From: Parietichytrium sp. I65-24A | Taxonomy: Eukaryota > Sar > Bigyra > Thraustochytrida > Thraustochytriidae | Assembly: GCA_012862575.1 (NCBI GenBank) | Contig: BLSF01000043.1 | Span: 62,001 to 126,000 of the forward strand | Reading direction: 5' to 3' | Length of the DNA: 64,000 bases | Position numbers and translations under genes: made by a program | Shown here: piece by piece, positions 1 through 10,952 of the stretch | Layout: each line of letters begins with the position of its first letter | How positions within the stretch are numbered: position 1 is the first letter of the stretch | Notes under the pieces: model-generated | Told to the model about the DNA's origin: nothing | Seen by the model: the letters and a program-made list of their open reading frames with translations, nothing else | The model's database searches: none

Positions 1-1750
1 ATCCAAACACAGAGCGAGCAGATGGCGCTGCAGCCGTTGGCTCTTTGCTTTTCCGCGATGAGCGGGGCGGATCAGAGTTCTCCACACTAGCTTTTCGCTC
101 TCTGGCATCGTCGTCCTCCACAGTAGCGATGTGCGGGCGTGAGCTGGACCTTTCGACAGTTGGCGTGGACGCAGTGTTATTGCTAAAGACTGGGGTAGCG
201 CCTTTTCGCGGCGGCCGCCTCACTCTTTTTTCTGTCTTTTTTTGCGGCTGCTCCGTCGGGGAACTTTGGTTCTGACTAGCGCTTCCCAACTCCATCGATG
301 ACCGAGGGCGGGCAGGGGAAGTCTCTTGCCTTTTCTCGCCAATAGAAAACGCAGTCTTGGGTTTGACGGTCTCTTGACCGTATACTTTCTCTTCTTCAAT
401 TGTATGAAAGACCTGTGCATCGTTGTGAGTTTCCGAATCCGAGGACACGTCCTCGGCAGGGTCCTTTGATTCGTCAGGCTCAAAGTCGTTTTCGTAGTCT
501 TCCTCCGCGGCATTCGTTATGTGGCCGCTCCGTTTTGATACTGGGCTGTGCTGCACTCTGTTGCTGCTCTGGAAGGCCTGGTTTTCTTTCACGTCCAAAT
601 TATTGCCCGTCGCCTCCGATGGCCTCTCCCGTCTCTGCTGAGCCTTCCCCACGCCAGCGCGGGGAGAGTGTCGCTCTTCGTCATCCTCGCTGTAGAGCTC
701 ATTCTGGTAATCTACGTTCTCGTCATCTTCGTCGTCCTCGTCGCCATCTTCCACTTGCTCTTTTTTCCTCCTCCTTCTCTGCGAATCAGTCTGCGTGAGG
801 GTAGTGAGGTTGACGCTCCAAATATTGACCATGCTCTTGTCTTTAAAAGAGCACGCAAGAAGCCTCTGATCACCGTGCTTGTCTTTGGATATGTGCGCGT
901 CTGCGATGACTCCCCAGTCCACTTGCTCAGAAGCCACACAGCGGCATGGTTGCCAGCGCCAGACTTTAACGCCGGCATCGGTGGCCGAGACGAGGCTGTG
1001 TTTGAGTCTCCTGTCGTCCAAGCCGCCCTGGCTCTGACCCAGAAAGGTAATGTTCCTGACTGCGTTTCCGTTTTCCGACGGTGTGCTGCCCACCACGCGA
1101 AAGTTCTCCAGGTCAAAGTACTTGACTGTGCCGTCCTCCGAGGAGCTCGCGAGCCAGAACTCATCCGGATGAAACTTGGCCGACGTGATGGGGCCCTTGT
1201 GACTCGCAAACTCGTGCAGCTCCTTGCCGCTCTGTAGGTCCCACAGCCGCACGGTGCCGTCATCGCTGCCGCTCGCCACCCATCTTCCATCCGGGCTAAA
1301 CTCCGTGCACGACACCCTGTCCGTATGCCCGAGAAACGACCTGAGGCAGCTCTTGCTGCGAATATCCCACAGTTTGACGTTCCCGTCAGCCGCCCCGGAG
1401 ACCACCATGTTGCCTAGCGGATGAAAACTGAGCGCCGTGCACGCCGACCGATGCCCCGACAGCCTGCACCGCGTCCTGCCTTCCGCGTTCAGCGCGAACA
1501 GATGCACGCTTCCGCTCTTCGACCCCGTGGCGAGCACATTCTCCTCCGGGTCGAAGCACAAGCTATTCACCGCCTGCTTGGCCGCCTTGATGCTCAGCAG
1601 GCACGAGGGCCTGCCCACGCGCCATAGGTTCACCTTCTGGTCTGCCCCGCCGGTCGCCACGATCTGCCCGGACGCTGGCCCGATACGGACCACGTTCACA
1701 CCTTCCGCGTGCGCCACCAGACTCTGCACCTTTATCGCCTGACCCTCCAT
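1..1750 (-). CDS. KATNB1: Katanin p80 regulatory subunit (WD40 part), 3' end beyond the window
   Basis: An uninterrupted minus-strand frame runs from an ATG at 1750 to the left edge with no stop. The first ~300 residues are a WD40 propeller closely resembling animal and plant katanin p80: VAHAEGV near the start, then MVVSGAADGNVKLWDI, a blade with FSPDGRWVASGSDDGTVRLW, WLASSSEDGTVKYFDL, and the p80-typical WQPCRC...VDWGVIAD end of the propeller. An acidic, then low-complexity linker follows. The C-terminal con80 domain that binds the p60 ATPase would lie outside the window. In the family, p80 targets the microtubule-severing p60 subunit to centrosomes and basal bodies. An in-frame ATG at 1783 would add 11 residues; the 1750 start matches family N-termini better. 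No intron is seen. Confidence 0.85.
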   Translation of the reverse strand, partial: MEGQAIKVQSLVAHAEGVNVVRIGPASGQIVATGGADQKVNLWRVGRPSCLLSIKAAKQAVNSLCFDPEENVLATGSKSGSVHLFALNAEGRTRCRLSGHRSACTALSFHPLGNMVVSGAADGNVKLWDIRSKSCLRSFLGHTDRVSCTEFSPDGRWVASGSDDGTVRLWDLQSGKELHEFASHKGPITSAKFHPDEFWLASSSEDGTVKYFDLENFRVVGSTPSENGNAVRNITFLGQSQGGLDDRRLKHSLVSATDAGVKVWRWQPCRCVASEQVDWGVIADAHISKDKHGDQRLLACSFKDKSMVNIWSVNLTTLTQTDSQRRRRKKEQVEDGDEDDEDDENVDYQNELYSEDDEERHSPRAGVGKAQQRRERPSEATGNNLDVKENQAFQSSNRVQHSPVSKRSGHITNAAEEDYENDFEPDESKDPAEDVSSDSETHNDAQVFHTIEEEKVYGQETVKPKTAFSIGEKRQETSPARPRSSMELGSASQNQSSPTEQPQKKTEKRVRRPPRKGATPVFSNNTASTPTVERSSSRPHIATVEDDDARERKASVENSDPPRSSRKSKEPTAAAPSARSVFG

Positions 1751-1862
1751 CGCCGCGCACCCTCCGTCGATGCCCCGTTTCATACGTCTCCTGCATCGGT
1801 TCCTGTTGCAATTGTTTGTATTGTTTGTATTGTTCGTATTGTTTGGGTTGTTTGTATTGTTT

Positions 1863-1953
1863 GTATTACATGGTATTACATGGTATTATTATGTATTACA
1901 TGGTATTACATGGTATTACATGGTATTACATGGTATTACATGGTATTACATAT
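1863..1953. repeat. 10-bp tandem repeat (TGGTATTACA)n
   Basis: About nine copies of TGGTATTACA, one interrupted by TTATTATG, follow directly after a TTGTATTGTT-rich tract starting at 1808. It lies about 110 bp upstream of the katanin p80 start. Confidence 0.9.
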
Positions 1954-2332
1954 TTCAATACGTTCTTGTAATGTAATGTAATACAATGTAATAAATGTAT
2001 TACAGCGTATTAAATCTCTATTATTCAATAGGTTATACACTATCGCAACTTGAACTGGAGACGCTGCGGTTCCCCGTGTCTTAATATTTTAGTAGTACCT
2101 CCCACTACTTGTACATGCAACGTTAAGACAGTCAGTTTGGAATTAGCCCTATGGGGTGGTAGAGTTTGTGGTATGGGAGATGCTCTGAAAGGTTTCAGTT
2201 CAAGTGTGTGTGGTAGGAGGAGGTAGGCTATGCTAGTTCCACGCTGAATTTACCGTTGCCGTTTTGGGTTGGTAGTGTTTGGAGTAACAATTTGTTATTA
2301 GAGTGGCTTATTTGATACCGGTAAGGGCACTG

Positions 2333-2525
2333 GTTCTGCAAAGGAACAAAAGCATGTACTCCCGTTTGAATCGCTAATGAGAGATAGACGGAAGTAGTGA
2401 TCGGCGTAGTTCTTCAGGAGAACATAAAAGAAGAGCGATTCCGTACTCCTTTCATACCAATTAAGGTATAGTTGGCTAAAGTTCTGCAAGGGAGCAAAAT
2501 AATGTACTCCCGTTTGAATCACTAA
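2333..2525. repeat. 45-bp imperfect direct repeat pair
   Basis: Positions 2333-2377 and 2481-2525 share GTTCTGCAA, GGARCAAAA and ATGTACTCCCGTTTGAATC in the same order with few mismatches. The origin is unknown. Confidence 0.75.
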
Positions 2526-3179
2526 CCAATAAAACAGCTAAAACGCTAACTTTCCGCGCTTCGAACCATAGGATCAGCTAGTCGAACCATAGCATCATAC
2601 TCCTACCGGTATCTCTTCGCTTCGCTTACCTACTAGTAACTTATGCTCTATTCGATTATTTTCACCTTTAGGGATTGGATGAGTTGCCGAGGCATTCTCC
2701 AAAAGCGTAATGAAATCGCTATCAACTCCTAATGACAGCTTTGGTTTTACTTTCAAGAACCTTGTAAAGTGTCCGAAGTGCACTGACTGGGAAGAATGAA
2801 ACAATCTTTATGAGTAAGTCAACTTATGGTACTTTATCGAGTGAAACAATTTGACAGTGTTCACTATTAACAAATCTGATTAGAATCAAAATAGTTTAAA
2901 CTTTCCAAAATTCAAAACTTTAGTCATGTGAAATTTCTTAGTACTGACTGTGAGTACCTATTGGGAAGAGTTAGTTAGGCAAGGAGACAAGATTAGAATC
3001 TCTCCTATCCCGCTGCTACGAGTTCCCTTTTACTTGTAATTGCAATGACAAGTTCCGAGGTTCTTCTGAGTTGGATGAAAGTGGAGAGATGGGATTGGCG
3101 ACGGCAGACCCCAAACTGAGACGGCAGGAGAGTACGCAGTACCGAGGCAGCCTCGTGGCGGCGTGACTTTCAACCTATC

Positions 3180-3500
3180 CTTGCGGTCTTCGAGGTCTTC
3201 GTGGTGTTTGCAGTCTTGGTGATCTATGCAGATTTTGCAAGTCTTTGCCGTCTTCGTGGTCTAGTCTTTGCAATCTTTGAGGTCTTCGCGCTCTTTGCAG
3301 CTTTTGTAATCTTTATAGTCTTCGCAGCCTGGGTGATCTTCGCAGTCTTTGCAATCTTTGAGGTCTTCGTGGCCATTGCGGCTTTTGCAATCTTTGAAGT
3401 CTTCGCAACCTGGGTGATCTTCGCGGTCTTTTCACTTTTGGCAGATCCTCAAAGTCTTTGAAGTCTACGTGGTCATCGCAAACTTCCCAACCTTCACGGT
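3180..3500. repeat. Degenerate tandem repeat, about 24-30 bp units
   Basis: Units built from GTCTTCG, CTTTGCAATCTTTGAGG and TGGGTGATCTTCGC recur many times. An 86-codon open frame at 3201-3461 comes only from these units (a Phe/Val/Ala-rich product) and is not called a gene. Confidence 0.75.
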
Positions 3501-3638
3501 CTTCGCAAAGATAAGCTTTGCAATTTTCTTCGTCTTGCGGGGGTCTGGCATGCTGTGCTAGCTTTCACCCGGGAAGAACCAGACGTGCTCGGCAGGGCAG
3601 GAATAGCTTGGCTTTGGCGGGATAGAGTTTGGAAAGCG

Positions 3639-5400
3639 ATGTTTCGCAAACGAGTAAGCCAAAGGTCTGGGCCGCCGGCCAAGAAGAGGAAGGATGCTGG
3701 GAAGAATAAGCGAGTTCGCGAGACGCGGGGTGGCAGGAGCGACTCGGAGGATTCGGAGGATTCGGAGAGCAGTATTTGCTCTTCGCAAAGTACGTTATCG
3801 GTGCCGTCCGAACCTCCCAGAGGTTTGGAGAACGCGAAAACACGGAACCGGGGTTCCGTCTGCAAACTGGAAGACAGCACGGCGCAAGTTAAGACGGTGC
3901 CGCAGCAAAGGGAAGCTGTCCGAGCTTTCAACGTAGCCGACTTGGCTGACGTCGATCTCTGCTTCGACGGGCACGACAAGGTGGACCAAGAGGTCCTGCA
4001 AAGCTTATTGCAGGCGGGAACCGAAGGTTCAGACCTGGCTGGTTGTCTGGACGCCGAAGCATTCGTGTGGAAGGAGTTCTATCGCAAGTCCCCCTGGAGA
4101 AAGTCGTGTACCAGGCTGGAGCAGGCAAAGATAGCCTTCGAAGTACTTCGAAATCGCTTTATGAGTAGTGTTTGCGGAGACCGAAGCGACGAAAAAGGTT
4201 GGAGAGCCTTGCTCGAGAACGAAAGACTACGGCATGTGAGCAGCGAAGTATCTGAGTTGGTCAAGGAGCGTGGTGTTCAGTTCGCGCAAAGAACCTTTAT
4301 CGAGAATCTTGACTCGTATTTGGTCAAAGAGATCGAGCACATTCTTGACAACGAGGCCCTGGAACTTCGTGAAAAGATTGTTAGTCTGGTGAAGGAAAAC
4401 CAAGCTCGCAGGAAGGATTTTCTAATAAAATTCGAAAAAGTATTACTGCTTGGGGACCTCTACCACGCTACATTGCTACTGTTCAAGGAGAACACGCCTC
4501 TTTATTCTAGGACCGTGGAAATCATCGATAATGCTCTTTCAGATGCTCATGTTTCATACATCAAAGCAGAGTCCCGCGCATTCAGCGTGCGCAAGTGCAA
4601 CTGCTTGTGGGAAGTATTGAAGCCGAAAGCCGAGAACCCACTACAGCCCCCATTAACCCGAATTTTTCGCCTTTTCAATTGTCCCGAAACTGATGTACCT
4701 TGGGCAAATCCCAACTCAGCATACTTGCCGGTGAAGTTAGATCTGGAAGGCAAAAATCCGGAACCAGACTTGCAGGCGGCGCAAGGCGAGCCGTGGCTTG
4801 CAAGAAACATCTGTGACTGGTCCTCTCTTAAAGGTAAGTCTTCCTTCGCTCGTGTCTCTAGAGGTCCGGTCAGATAGTCAGTTGCCTGTTCACTGACACC
4901 GTTGTTTCGCAGAGCACGAGCTCCGAGCAGTTCTTTCGTATGTATGGCTGCTTAGCTGTGGGATTAAAAACTACCCATCGGAGCCTCTCGAAGTATCAGT
5001 GAAAGATGTGGAAGAAATGGTTTCGGAAAGAATGATGGCAATGATATTGGGCAATCTATTCAAGAGGTCACACTCGTTAGCGATATCGAACGGGAAAAGG
5101 TGGGACGGATGGGTGCCCGGATCGAAAGGAAAAGGGCAACAAATGCAGTCCACGTATGAAAGGATTATGACTTGGCGCAGGTATTTCAAAGCAAAGTACA
5201 TCGAGGCCAATGGGCGTGAGTTTGACAAGAAAATTGAACTGGCTATGCTTGGCACCCGAACGAAGGGAAGCTCTGCGACGGCGGGGATCTTGGCTCGAGC
5301 TCAGGCTGAAGAGAAGCCAGGCCCGGATCCGCCAAAGACAAGCTTAAAGGAAATTCTTGCAGATTCGGACACCTTGCTCCGTACAAATAGTTGGCGATAA
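3639..5400 (+). CDS. Unknown nuclear-type protein, one intron
   Basis: Two exons (3639-4833 and 4913-5400) give about 560 residues. The first ATG in the frame is at 3639. The N-terminus is strongly basic (RKRVSQRSGPPAKKRKD, a plausible nuclear localisation signal), followed by a Ser/Asp/Glu stretch (SDSEDSEDSESS). The middle, about residues 120-340, is predicted mostly helical by eye. The second exon continues with a WLLSCGIKNYPSEP segment, a basic KRWDGWVPGSKGKG loop and a hydrophilic tail. I do not recognise the family. Without splicing the frame would stop at 4877. The splice joins the exons in phase 1 without a stop, and the downstream exon has coding character, so the spliced model is preferred. 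It is transcribed towards LKR/SDH (convergent). Confidence 0.65.
4834..4912 (+). other. Spliceosomal intron, 79 nt
   Basis: The donor is GTAAGT directly after ...CTTAAAG, the acceptor is TTTCGCAG, and a CACTGACACC segment about 15-20 nt before the acceptor could hold the branch point. Removing it links two open frames in phase 1. It is the only convincing intron seen in the window. Confidence 0.75.
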
Positions 5401-5709
5401 CCAAAGATCATGTTTCATACATTTTCTATGTTCATATTAATGAAGATGAAAAAAGACAAAGAACTTTGCAAAGTTGTAGAATTATGTAATTGAAAAGTGA
5501 AGGCCATACACACAAAACGATTGTCTCGCTCTAGAAGCCGCCTACCAATGACGTTTCATCGACTTGACAGTCCAGCATCCGTCTGGCGATGAAAGTGGTG
5601 CAGAAAGGGCACGAACCTGGCGCAGAGAGGTGGTAGATAGTGTTTGTTTGCTGATTCTAGAGAAAAAGAAAAATGATAAATAACGTAGAGCGAAGGCGCG
5701 CGGCACGGT
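5401..5709. other. Short convergent spacer
   Basis: This is the 3'-to-3' spacer between the gene ending at 5400 and LKR/SDH ending at 5710. It is AT-rich and would contain the untranslated ends and polyadenylation sites of both. No other feature was seen. Confidence 0.5.
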
Positions 5710-8706
5710 TTAGTTGTTGGAGTGGTGGTTGAAGATGATACCTTCCTTGGCGAGGCGGTCGAGAGCTGGCTCGTAGACGCGCTTGTCAGTTGGCAAGAAG
5801 ATTCCTCCCACACGGTCCAAGGTCTGGGAGGTTGGGTCAAGGAAGAGCTCCGCGCCGATAGCAGCAGAGAGACCGACGGTGCGAGCCATACCAGTATCCT
5901 GCTTGTTTCCGTATGCGAGAAGGGTGGAGAACTTTTCGTTATTGAAGGTGTGTTGCATGACGCACAGATCGCGCTCGCCAGGCTTGAGCACAAGTTTTTG
6001 CTGGAGAATCTCAGAGAGTCCAACGATGGCGGCGGCCTTTCCACGACTCTCGGAGTAGACTCCCTTGCCTTCCATGAGCCAATCCATTGCAATAGCAGCA
6101 GAGTGAGATGGCGCAACGTTGCTCTTAAAGTTGCCCATTGCATCGTCAAAGGTGATGTCTTCCTTGGAGAATCCTGCACGGAGAATCTCCGCAAAGATCT
6201 GCGAGAAGCCTTGGTAGCGGAGGGTTCCGCGGAAGCAAGTCTGTGCCTCAGGGATACCGTACTTGTCAGAATAGATGAGCGAGTTGCGGTTTGGTAGCTG
6301 CTCAAGAGCGAGGGATGGAAGCATATGCATCCTGAACTCCTCGGCAGCGTCGAGGAGCTCCGCCCCGCCGTTCACGTTGACGACCTTGCCGTCCTTGAGG
6401 AATTGTGCGTCGTTGTGCATGGCCTTGAGCACTCCCATAGGAGACCAGGAGAACTTGTATCCGAACGGATTGTCCGCGGCCTCAGGGGCTGGGAGACCTC
6501 CGCATACAGAGGTAAAGCTGTGAATTTTGCCCCCGGCCTCCTTGATTTCGTCAATGATCATCATGGCGCTCATGTGGTCCATGCCAGGGTCCAGTCCCAT
6601 CTCGCAGAGGATTGGGACCTTTGCCTCCTGAGCAGCCTGCTCGAGCTCGCGCATTTCAGGGCTGACGTAGCTTGCAGTAACGAGAGGAACCTTGTGTTTG
6701 ATGCAGCGCTTCGCCACGCCGACGTGCATGGTTTGTGGAAGAAGGGAGATGACGGCATCACAGGTGCTGATGAGGCTTTCGAGCTCCTCCATCTGCACAG
6801 ACGCATCGAGCTCCATCGGCTGGACGTTGGTTCGGCCCACCTTGTGCATGATCTCGTTAGCCTCCTTTTGTAGAGAGCTGCAGACCACGACATTGCGGGA
6901 TGTGTCGCGGGAGAGGAGCTCGACACATGGGCGAGCTACCATGCCAGCTCCGAGAACAGCTACGGTCTGGAGCGGTACCCAGGTAAGCGGTGCGCGGGTG
7001 TTGCCAGAAGGCTTCTTTGGTGAATCAGCCTTTGCTTCGTCAGCCTTGACCTCCTTCTTCTCACTAGGGTCCAAAGTGAGCTTGAAGTTTCCGTTGCAGA
7101 CCTGGGGGACCTCCTGGATGATGGCGTCTGCTTCCTTGCAGTCCTCGGAAAGTTCCTTGAAGCGCTTGAGGACAAAGTCCACCTGCGACCTGCCCTCGTC
7201 CATGGTGAGCTGGATGAGAACGTTGCTCTTTTGGTTCTTGCCGACGAGGCACTCTACAATGTGGAAGCGGCCCTTCTGTTCCTCCACCACGTCGAGGAGC
7301 TTGTTGATGAGGTTGGAGTCGAAGAGGTGACCGTTGAGGCGAATGACCGTGGAGCCCTCGAGCTGAAGCTGTGTGTGCTTTTGGATCTGCGGAAGCCCGT
7401 TGCGCTCGCGCAGGCGCTCTTCCTTCATTTTGGCAATGTAAGCGAAGCGTCCGTGCAGTTTTCCCTCGTCAGCGATGGTTGCGCCGCGGAGCTCTGGGGC
7501 GAGTTCGGAGGTGGGTTTCTTGGCAGCGAGCTCTTGGACGAACGGAAGAAGGTAGTCCCCAAAGTGCTGGCTGGCCTCGCGAGGGAGCTCCGATGGAAGG
7601 ATGTCTACGCCCATCATCATGATGTCGTTGGCCTCCACAGGGTCCTCCACCATGAGAAAAGGGTTCTCGATGGTGCAGGAGCGGTGCAAGCTCTCGATGC
7701 CGCCGCCGATGTCGCACGAGATGTCGGAGATGAAGTGCATGCGCGAGTTGTTGTTCTCCTTGCTCTTTCGAAGGTCCTCCTTGGTGACGACGCGCGGGTA
7801 CCTGGCGTCCCAGTAGATGCCGTTGACGAGGACGTTCGAGTGGCGGGCGTATTTCTCAAAGAAGACGGATTGGTAGAGCTCAGGGTTGGCGTAGAACTCT
7901 TGTTTGTCGAACTTGCCCCCGCCGCAGTGCTCCACCATGTGTTCGAGCTCCACCTGGCAGCCGATGATCGGCGACTTGGTGGACCCGCTGCTCACGTATT
8001 TGGCGAGTTCGGTCGGGTGGACCCACTCGGCGGGCATGAGGTCGAATACCTGCCGCGCTCCCCTGGTCACGTTGCCGCGGCCGGTGAAGAGAAAGACGAG
8101 CGGGTTGTACGGGGTGGCAGCGATGCCGCGGTTCTGGCTCGCGAACTGGTGTCCAGCGCGCTCTACGGCCGCTGCCGCGTCCTTGTACGAAGGGTACATG
8201 TAGGCGGACCCCACGTTGATGAACGGTGTGTTGATGCCTCTGTACAGCAGCTGCTGTCCCACGCCGCGCAGCGAGTCGATGAGCCCCGCCTTGCCGGCGT
8301 ACTCGCCGAACGCGACGAGCCTGGTGGCGCCCGGCTTGCCGGCCTTGGTGATGCACTCGTAGTCCACGAGGCGGATGTTCTTGCGCAGGATGTCGTCCAA
8401 AAGCGGCATGTTTTCCAGCTGCGCCTTAATTGTGTGGCTGAAGAACAGGTACGTTTTGTCCGGGATCAGGTTCTCCTTTGGCACCTGCTTCACGCCGAAG
8501 ATCGCATTGCACGCGGACAGGTCCTCCGTCACCTTGGCGCCCGCGGCCGCGTACGCCTGGTCCGGGAACACGCGCTTCCCGGACGGCTGAATGTACACAT
8601 CCACCCCATACTTCTTCACGATCTTGCTCACCTGATCCGGCGTGAACGGCGCGCGGCGCTCCCACAGCGAGTACACCTCGCTCACAATTCCAATCGACTT
8701 TTTCAT
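5710..8706 (-). CDS. AASS: Bifunctional lysine-ketoglutarate reductase/saccharopine dehydrogenase
   Basis: A single-exon 998-residue protein with the full LKR-SDH architecture. The LKR part (about residues 1-400) starts IGIVSEVYSLWERRAPFT and contains the FGVKQVP and FFSHTIKAQ segments of the AlaDH/PNT-like fold. A central LOR/SDH linker domain (about 445-545) includes STVIRLNGHLFDSNLINKLL. The SDH part begins at about residue 579 with the NAD(P)-binding Rossmann motif VAVLGAGMVARP and contains CEMGLDPGMDHMSAM. In this family LKR condenses lysine with 2-oxoglutarate to saccharopine, and SDH splits that to glutamate and 2-aminoadipate semialdehyde, normally in mitochondria. No strong presequence is visible from the ATG at 8706; an upstream in-frame extension has no ATG. 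The next pathway enzyme is encoded divergently at 14063. Confidence 0.95.
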   Translation of the reverse strand: MKKSIGIVSEVYSLWERRAPFTPDQVSKIVKKYGVDVYIQPSGKRVFPDQAYAAAGAKVTEDLSACNAIFGVKQVPKENLIPDKTYLFFSHTIKAQLENMPLLDDILRKNIRLVDYECITKAGKPGATRLVAFGEYAGKAGLIDSLRGVGQQLLYRGINTPFINVGSAYMYPSYKDAAAAVERAGHQFASQNRGIAATPYNPLVFLFTGRGNVTRGARQVFDLMPAEWVHPTELAKYVSSGSTKSPIIGCQVELEHMVEHCGGGKFDKQEFYANPELYQSVFFEKYARHSNVLVNGIYWDARYPRVVTKEDLRKSKENNNSRMHFISDISCDIGGGIESLHRSCTIENPFLMVEDPVEANDIMMMGVDILPSELPREASQHFGDYLLPFVQELAAKKPTSELAPELRGATIADEGKLHGRFAYIAKMKEERLRERNGLPQIQKHTQLQLEGSTVIRLNGHLFDSNLINKLLDVVEEQKGRFHIVECLVGKNQKSNVLIQLTMDEGRSQVDFVLKRFKELSEDCKEADAIIQEVPQVCNGNFKLTLDPSEKKEVKADEAKADSPKKPSGNTRAPLTWVPLQTVAVLGAGMVARPCVELLSRDTSRNVVVCSSLQKEANEIMHKVGRTNVQPMELDASVQMEELESLISTCDAVISLLPQTMHVGVAKRCIKHKVPLVTASYVSPEMRELEQAAQEAKVPILCEMGLDPGMDHMSAMMIIDEIKEAGGKIHSFTSVCGGLPAPEAADNPFGYKFSWSPMGVLKAMHNDAQFLKDGKVVNVNGGAELLDAAEEFRMHMLPSLALEQLPNRNSLIYSDKYGIPEAQTCFRGTLRYQGFSQIFAEILRAGFSKEDITFDDAMGNFKSNVAPSHSAAIAMDWLMEGKGVYSESRGKAAAIVGLSEILQQKLVLKPGERDLCVMQHTFNNEKFSTLLAYGNKQDTGMARTVGLSAAIGAELFLDPTSQTLDRVGGIFLPTDKRVYEPALDRLAKEGIIFNHHSNN

Positions 8707-8979
8707 TCTCCTCGACAAACTACAACTACTACACCAAAAACACCTCGCACACAGTATCGCAGTATCACAATATCACAATATCCCCGTCTCCACCGTCACT
8801 GTCTCCAGCTCAGCGCGCAACTTCCAAAGTACAAGGTACAAGGTACAAGACACAAGACACAACGCCGTCTCCACGTTTGCACGACCACGACCGTGTCCTT
8901 TCACCTTCAACTGCCCACTGCCCACGCGTGCAACAGACACAGACACAGACGACACAGACACAGACAGAGTACTGACTGT

Positions 8980-8988
8980 GAGGACACT
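8980..8988 (-). promoter_or_regulatory. Partial upstream element AGTGTCCTC
   Basis: On the minus strand this reads AGTGTCCTC, the left half of the recurrent element described under findings, about 275 bp upstream of the LKR/SDH start. Only half matches, so this is tentative. Confidence 0.25.
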
Positions 8989-9096
8989 GTCCGCAGACGT
9001 GTGAGTGAGTAAGTGAGTGGAAGGAGAGAAGGAAGGAAGGAAGATAAGATGGGTTGTTGGTTGGGTGACTGACGAGACTGAGTCAGTCACTGATGT

Positions 9097-9124
9097 GTTT
9101 GTTTGTTTGTTTGTTTGTTTGTTT
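9097..9124. repeat. (GTTT)n microsatellite
   Basis: Six to seven uninterrupted GTTT units, about 390 bp upstream of the LKR/SDH start, followed after a short gap by GTGA/GAGA-rich tracts. Confidence 0.9.
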
Positions 9125-10952
9125 TCTAGGATTTGGGAAGATGGGTTGCGGAATGAGAATGAGAGGGAGACTTGTCGTTGGTGCAACTGCCGTCTTGCTG
9201 TCTTGCTGTGAGAGTGTGAGAGTGTGAGAGAGTGTGTGAGAGAGGGGAGAGAGAGAGAGTGAGTGCGTGTGAGAACGGATGAACGTGTGAGTGAGTGAGT
9301 GAGTAAGTTTAAGGGTTAGCAGGAGCTGGTCTTTGTTTCGAAGATGTTGTTGTTGTTGTGTTTTATGATGTTGTGATGTTATTCTGCGTTGTCGTTGGCT
9401 TGTTGTTGTTGCTGTTGTTGGTGACGATGATGCTGATGATGTGGAGAGAGTGGGAGACGGTGAGCGCGCAAGAAGAGCAAGAAGGACACGAGTGGCTGGT
9501 TGGCTGGAGCTGATGTGATACTATGTGAGTTGCTTGTTGGTTGTTGTGGTCGTTGATGGTGTAGTGTACCATGACGTTATGGATGGGCGTGTGTGGGGTT
9601 GTTGTCGCTTTGAGATGAGATGGCTTTGGGGTTCAAAGGGTCCGATCATCCCATCATAGATTGTGGTTTTCTCTGTCTGATGCTTTTCTTCTTTCTTTGC
9701 TGTGTTCTCTTGTGCTTCAATGAACATTTTAATCAATTCATTCATTGATTTCACTGTCATTCAGTTGATTCGATAAACTGTCTGATAAGATTCTCTTCCT
9801 GTCTCAACCAATGCAAATTCATTGTAATTCTCTAAATATACCGGTATACTTCTACAATTACGACTAACTGATGATCCACTTTTCCTATGCGGGTCCTACT
9901 CAATTGGCTTAGGCCGTATGACAGTATCATATATAGAGGCTTATGCGTAGGAGGGACTTAGCGCAAAATTTGCAATGTAATTCTTCTAACTGATTTGACT
10001 ATGTACTAGTAGCAACCAAGGCTATGACCCTATCAGACATAATGCTAAACTACAAATGGAAACGGCGCGTGGCGCTCTAGTAATAATTATAGAATTACTA
10101 TCTAACGGTGTGTGAGCGCAGGGAGAACGTCTAGGTAGTAAATTCGGGTAAAACGGAGTGCACTTTGCAGGCCAGCTCTCTCTGAGTTATAGGTTCTCTG
10201 CTCATCTCTGCTCTCTCTTTCTCTCTCATGTCACTATTCTCGCAGTATAAAATTTTCCTTTTAAATGAACATTCGCTGTTCAATCAATGAACATTTCAAG
10301 AATTGATTTGAATAGTCGACCGTCGTTGTCTTGACAGTAAATTAAAACTTCTCATTATCACAAGTTCCTGTTTCAATGGCTTTCGGCGATGCGGGACGAG
10401 AGGCACCGAGTTTCGTGCATAGACGTTTCACAGGGGTCTTTCCCGGCGTCTTCCTACGCCAAGTACGTTTTTCGAATAGGTGTGCTAGTAATCGTACAGT
10501 ACTAGTACTGGGTACTTAATACACAGCCGTGTGCTTCTTCTTCTTTCCATTTTGTTTTGTTTTGTTTTGTGGTTTGGATGGGACCGTGAATGGATGTATC
10601 ATTGCAGTTGTTTTCTGAGCCACTTTGGCGTAACATCAATTTTGATTGACTAGTTTATTCTGAGTTCTGTATTCTGTATCTGAAAGCGAATGCCAGCGTG
10701 GAGTCTGCCTCGAAAGTTTGCAATCTCAATAATCTCAAAGGCTTTCGTTGTTGACGCCGGTCCGCCGAAAGTCTCGAGACGTCCACCTCGACGGCGGATT
10801 CGCATCCCTTTTCGACTGTGTTACTGAGTACCGGTATTTATTCAACACAGACCAGCTGCGTCTCCTTTCATTCATTCATTCATTCTTTCTTTCTTTCTTC
10901 CTTTCATCATTCCTTCCACCTCTTCCTGACTGCCTTCGTTGTTTTCGTTGTG

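Larger units (their letters stand above)
1751..3638. other. Intergenic spacer with tandem and duplicated repeats
   Basis: This AT-rich spacer separates divergent genes. It holds TTGTATTGTT-type and TGGTATTACA tandem repeats (1808-1953), a 45 bp direct duplication (2333-2377 and 2481-2525), and a degenerate CTTTGCAATCTTTGAGGT-type tandem region (about 3180-3500). Open frames here are short or made only of repeats, so no gene is called. Confidence 0.6.

Noticed and set aside
439-456. CCGAGGACACGTCCTCGG, similar to the recurrent element
   Set aside because: It lies within the katanin p80 coding sequence and has only the left half twice; probably chance.
7231-9012. 593-codon open frame on the strand opposite LKR/SDH
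   Set aside because: It mirrors a well-supported gene; biased codon use removes stops on the opposite strand. The product is Val/Leu/Glu-rich without domains.
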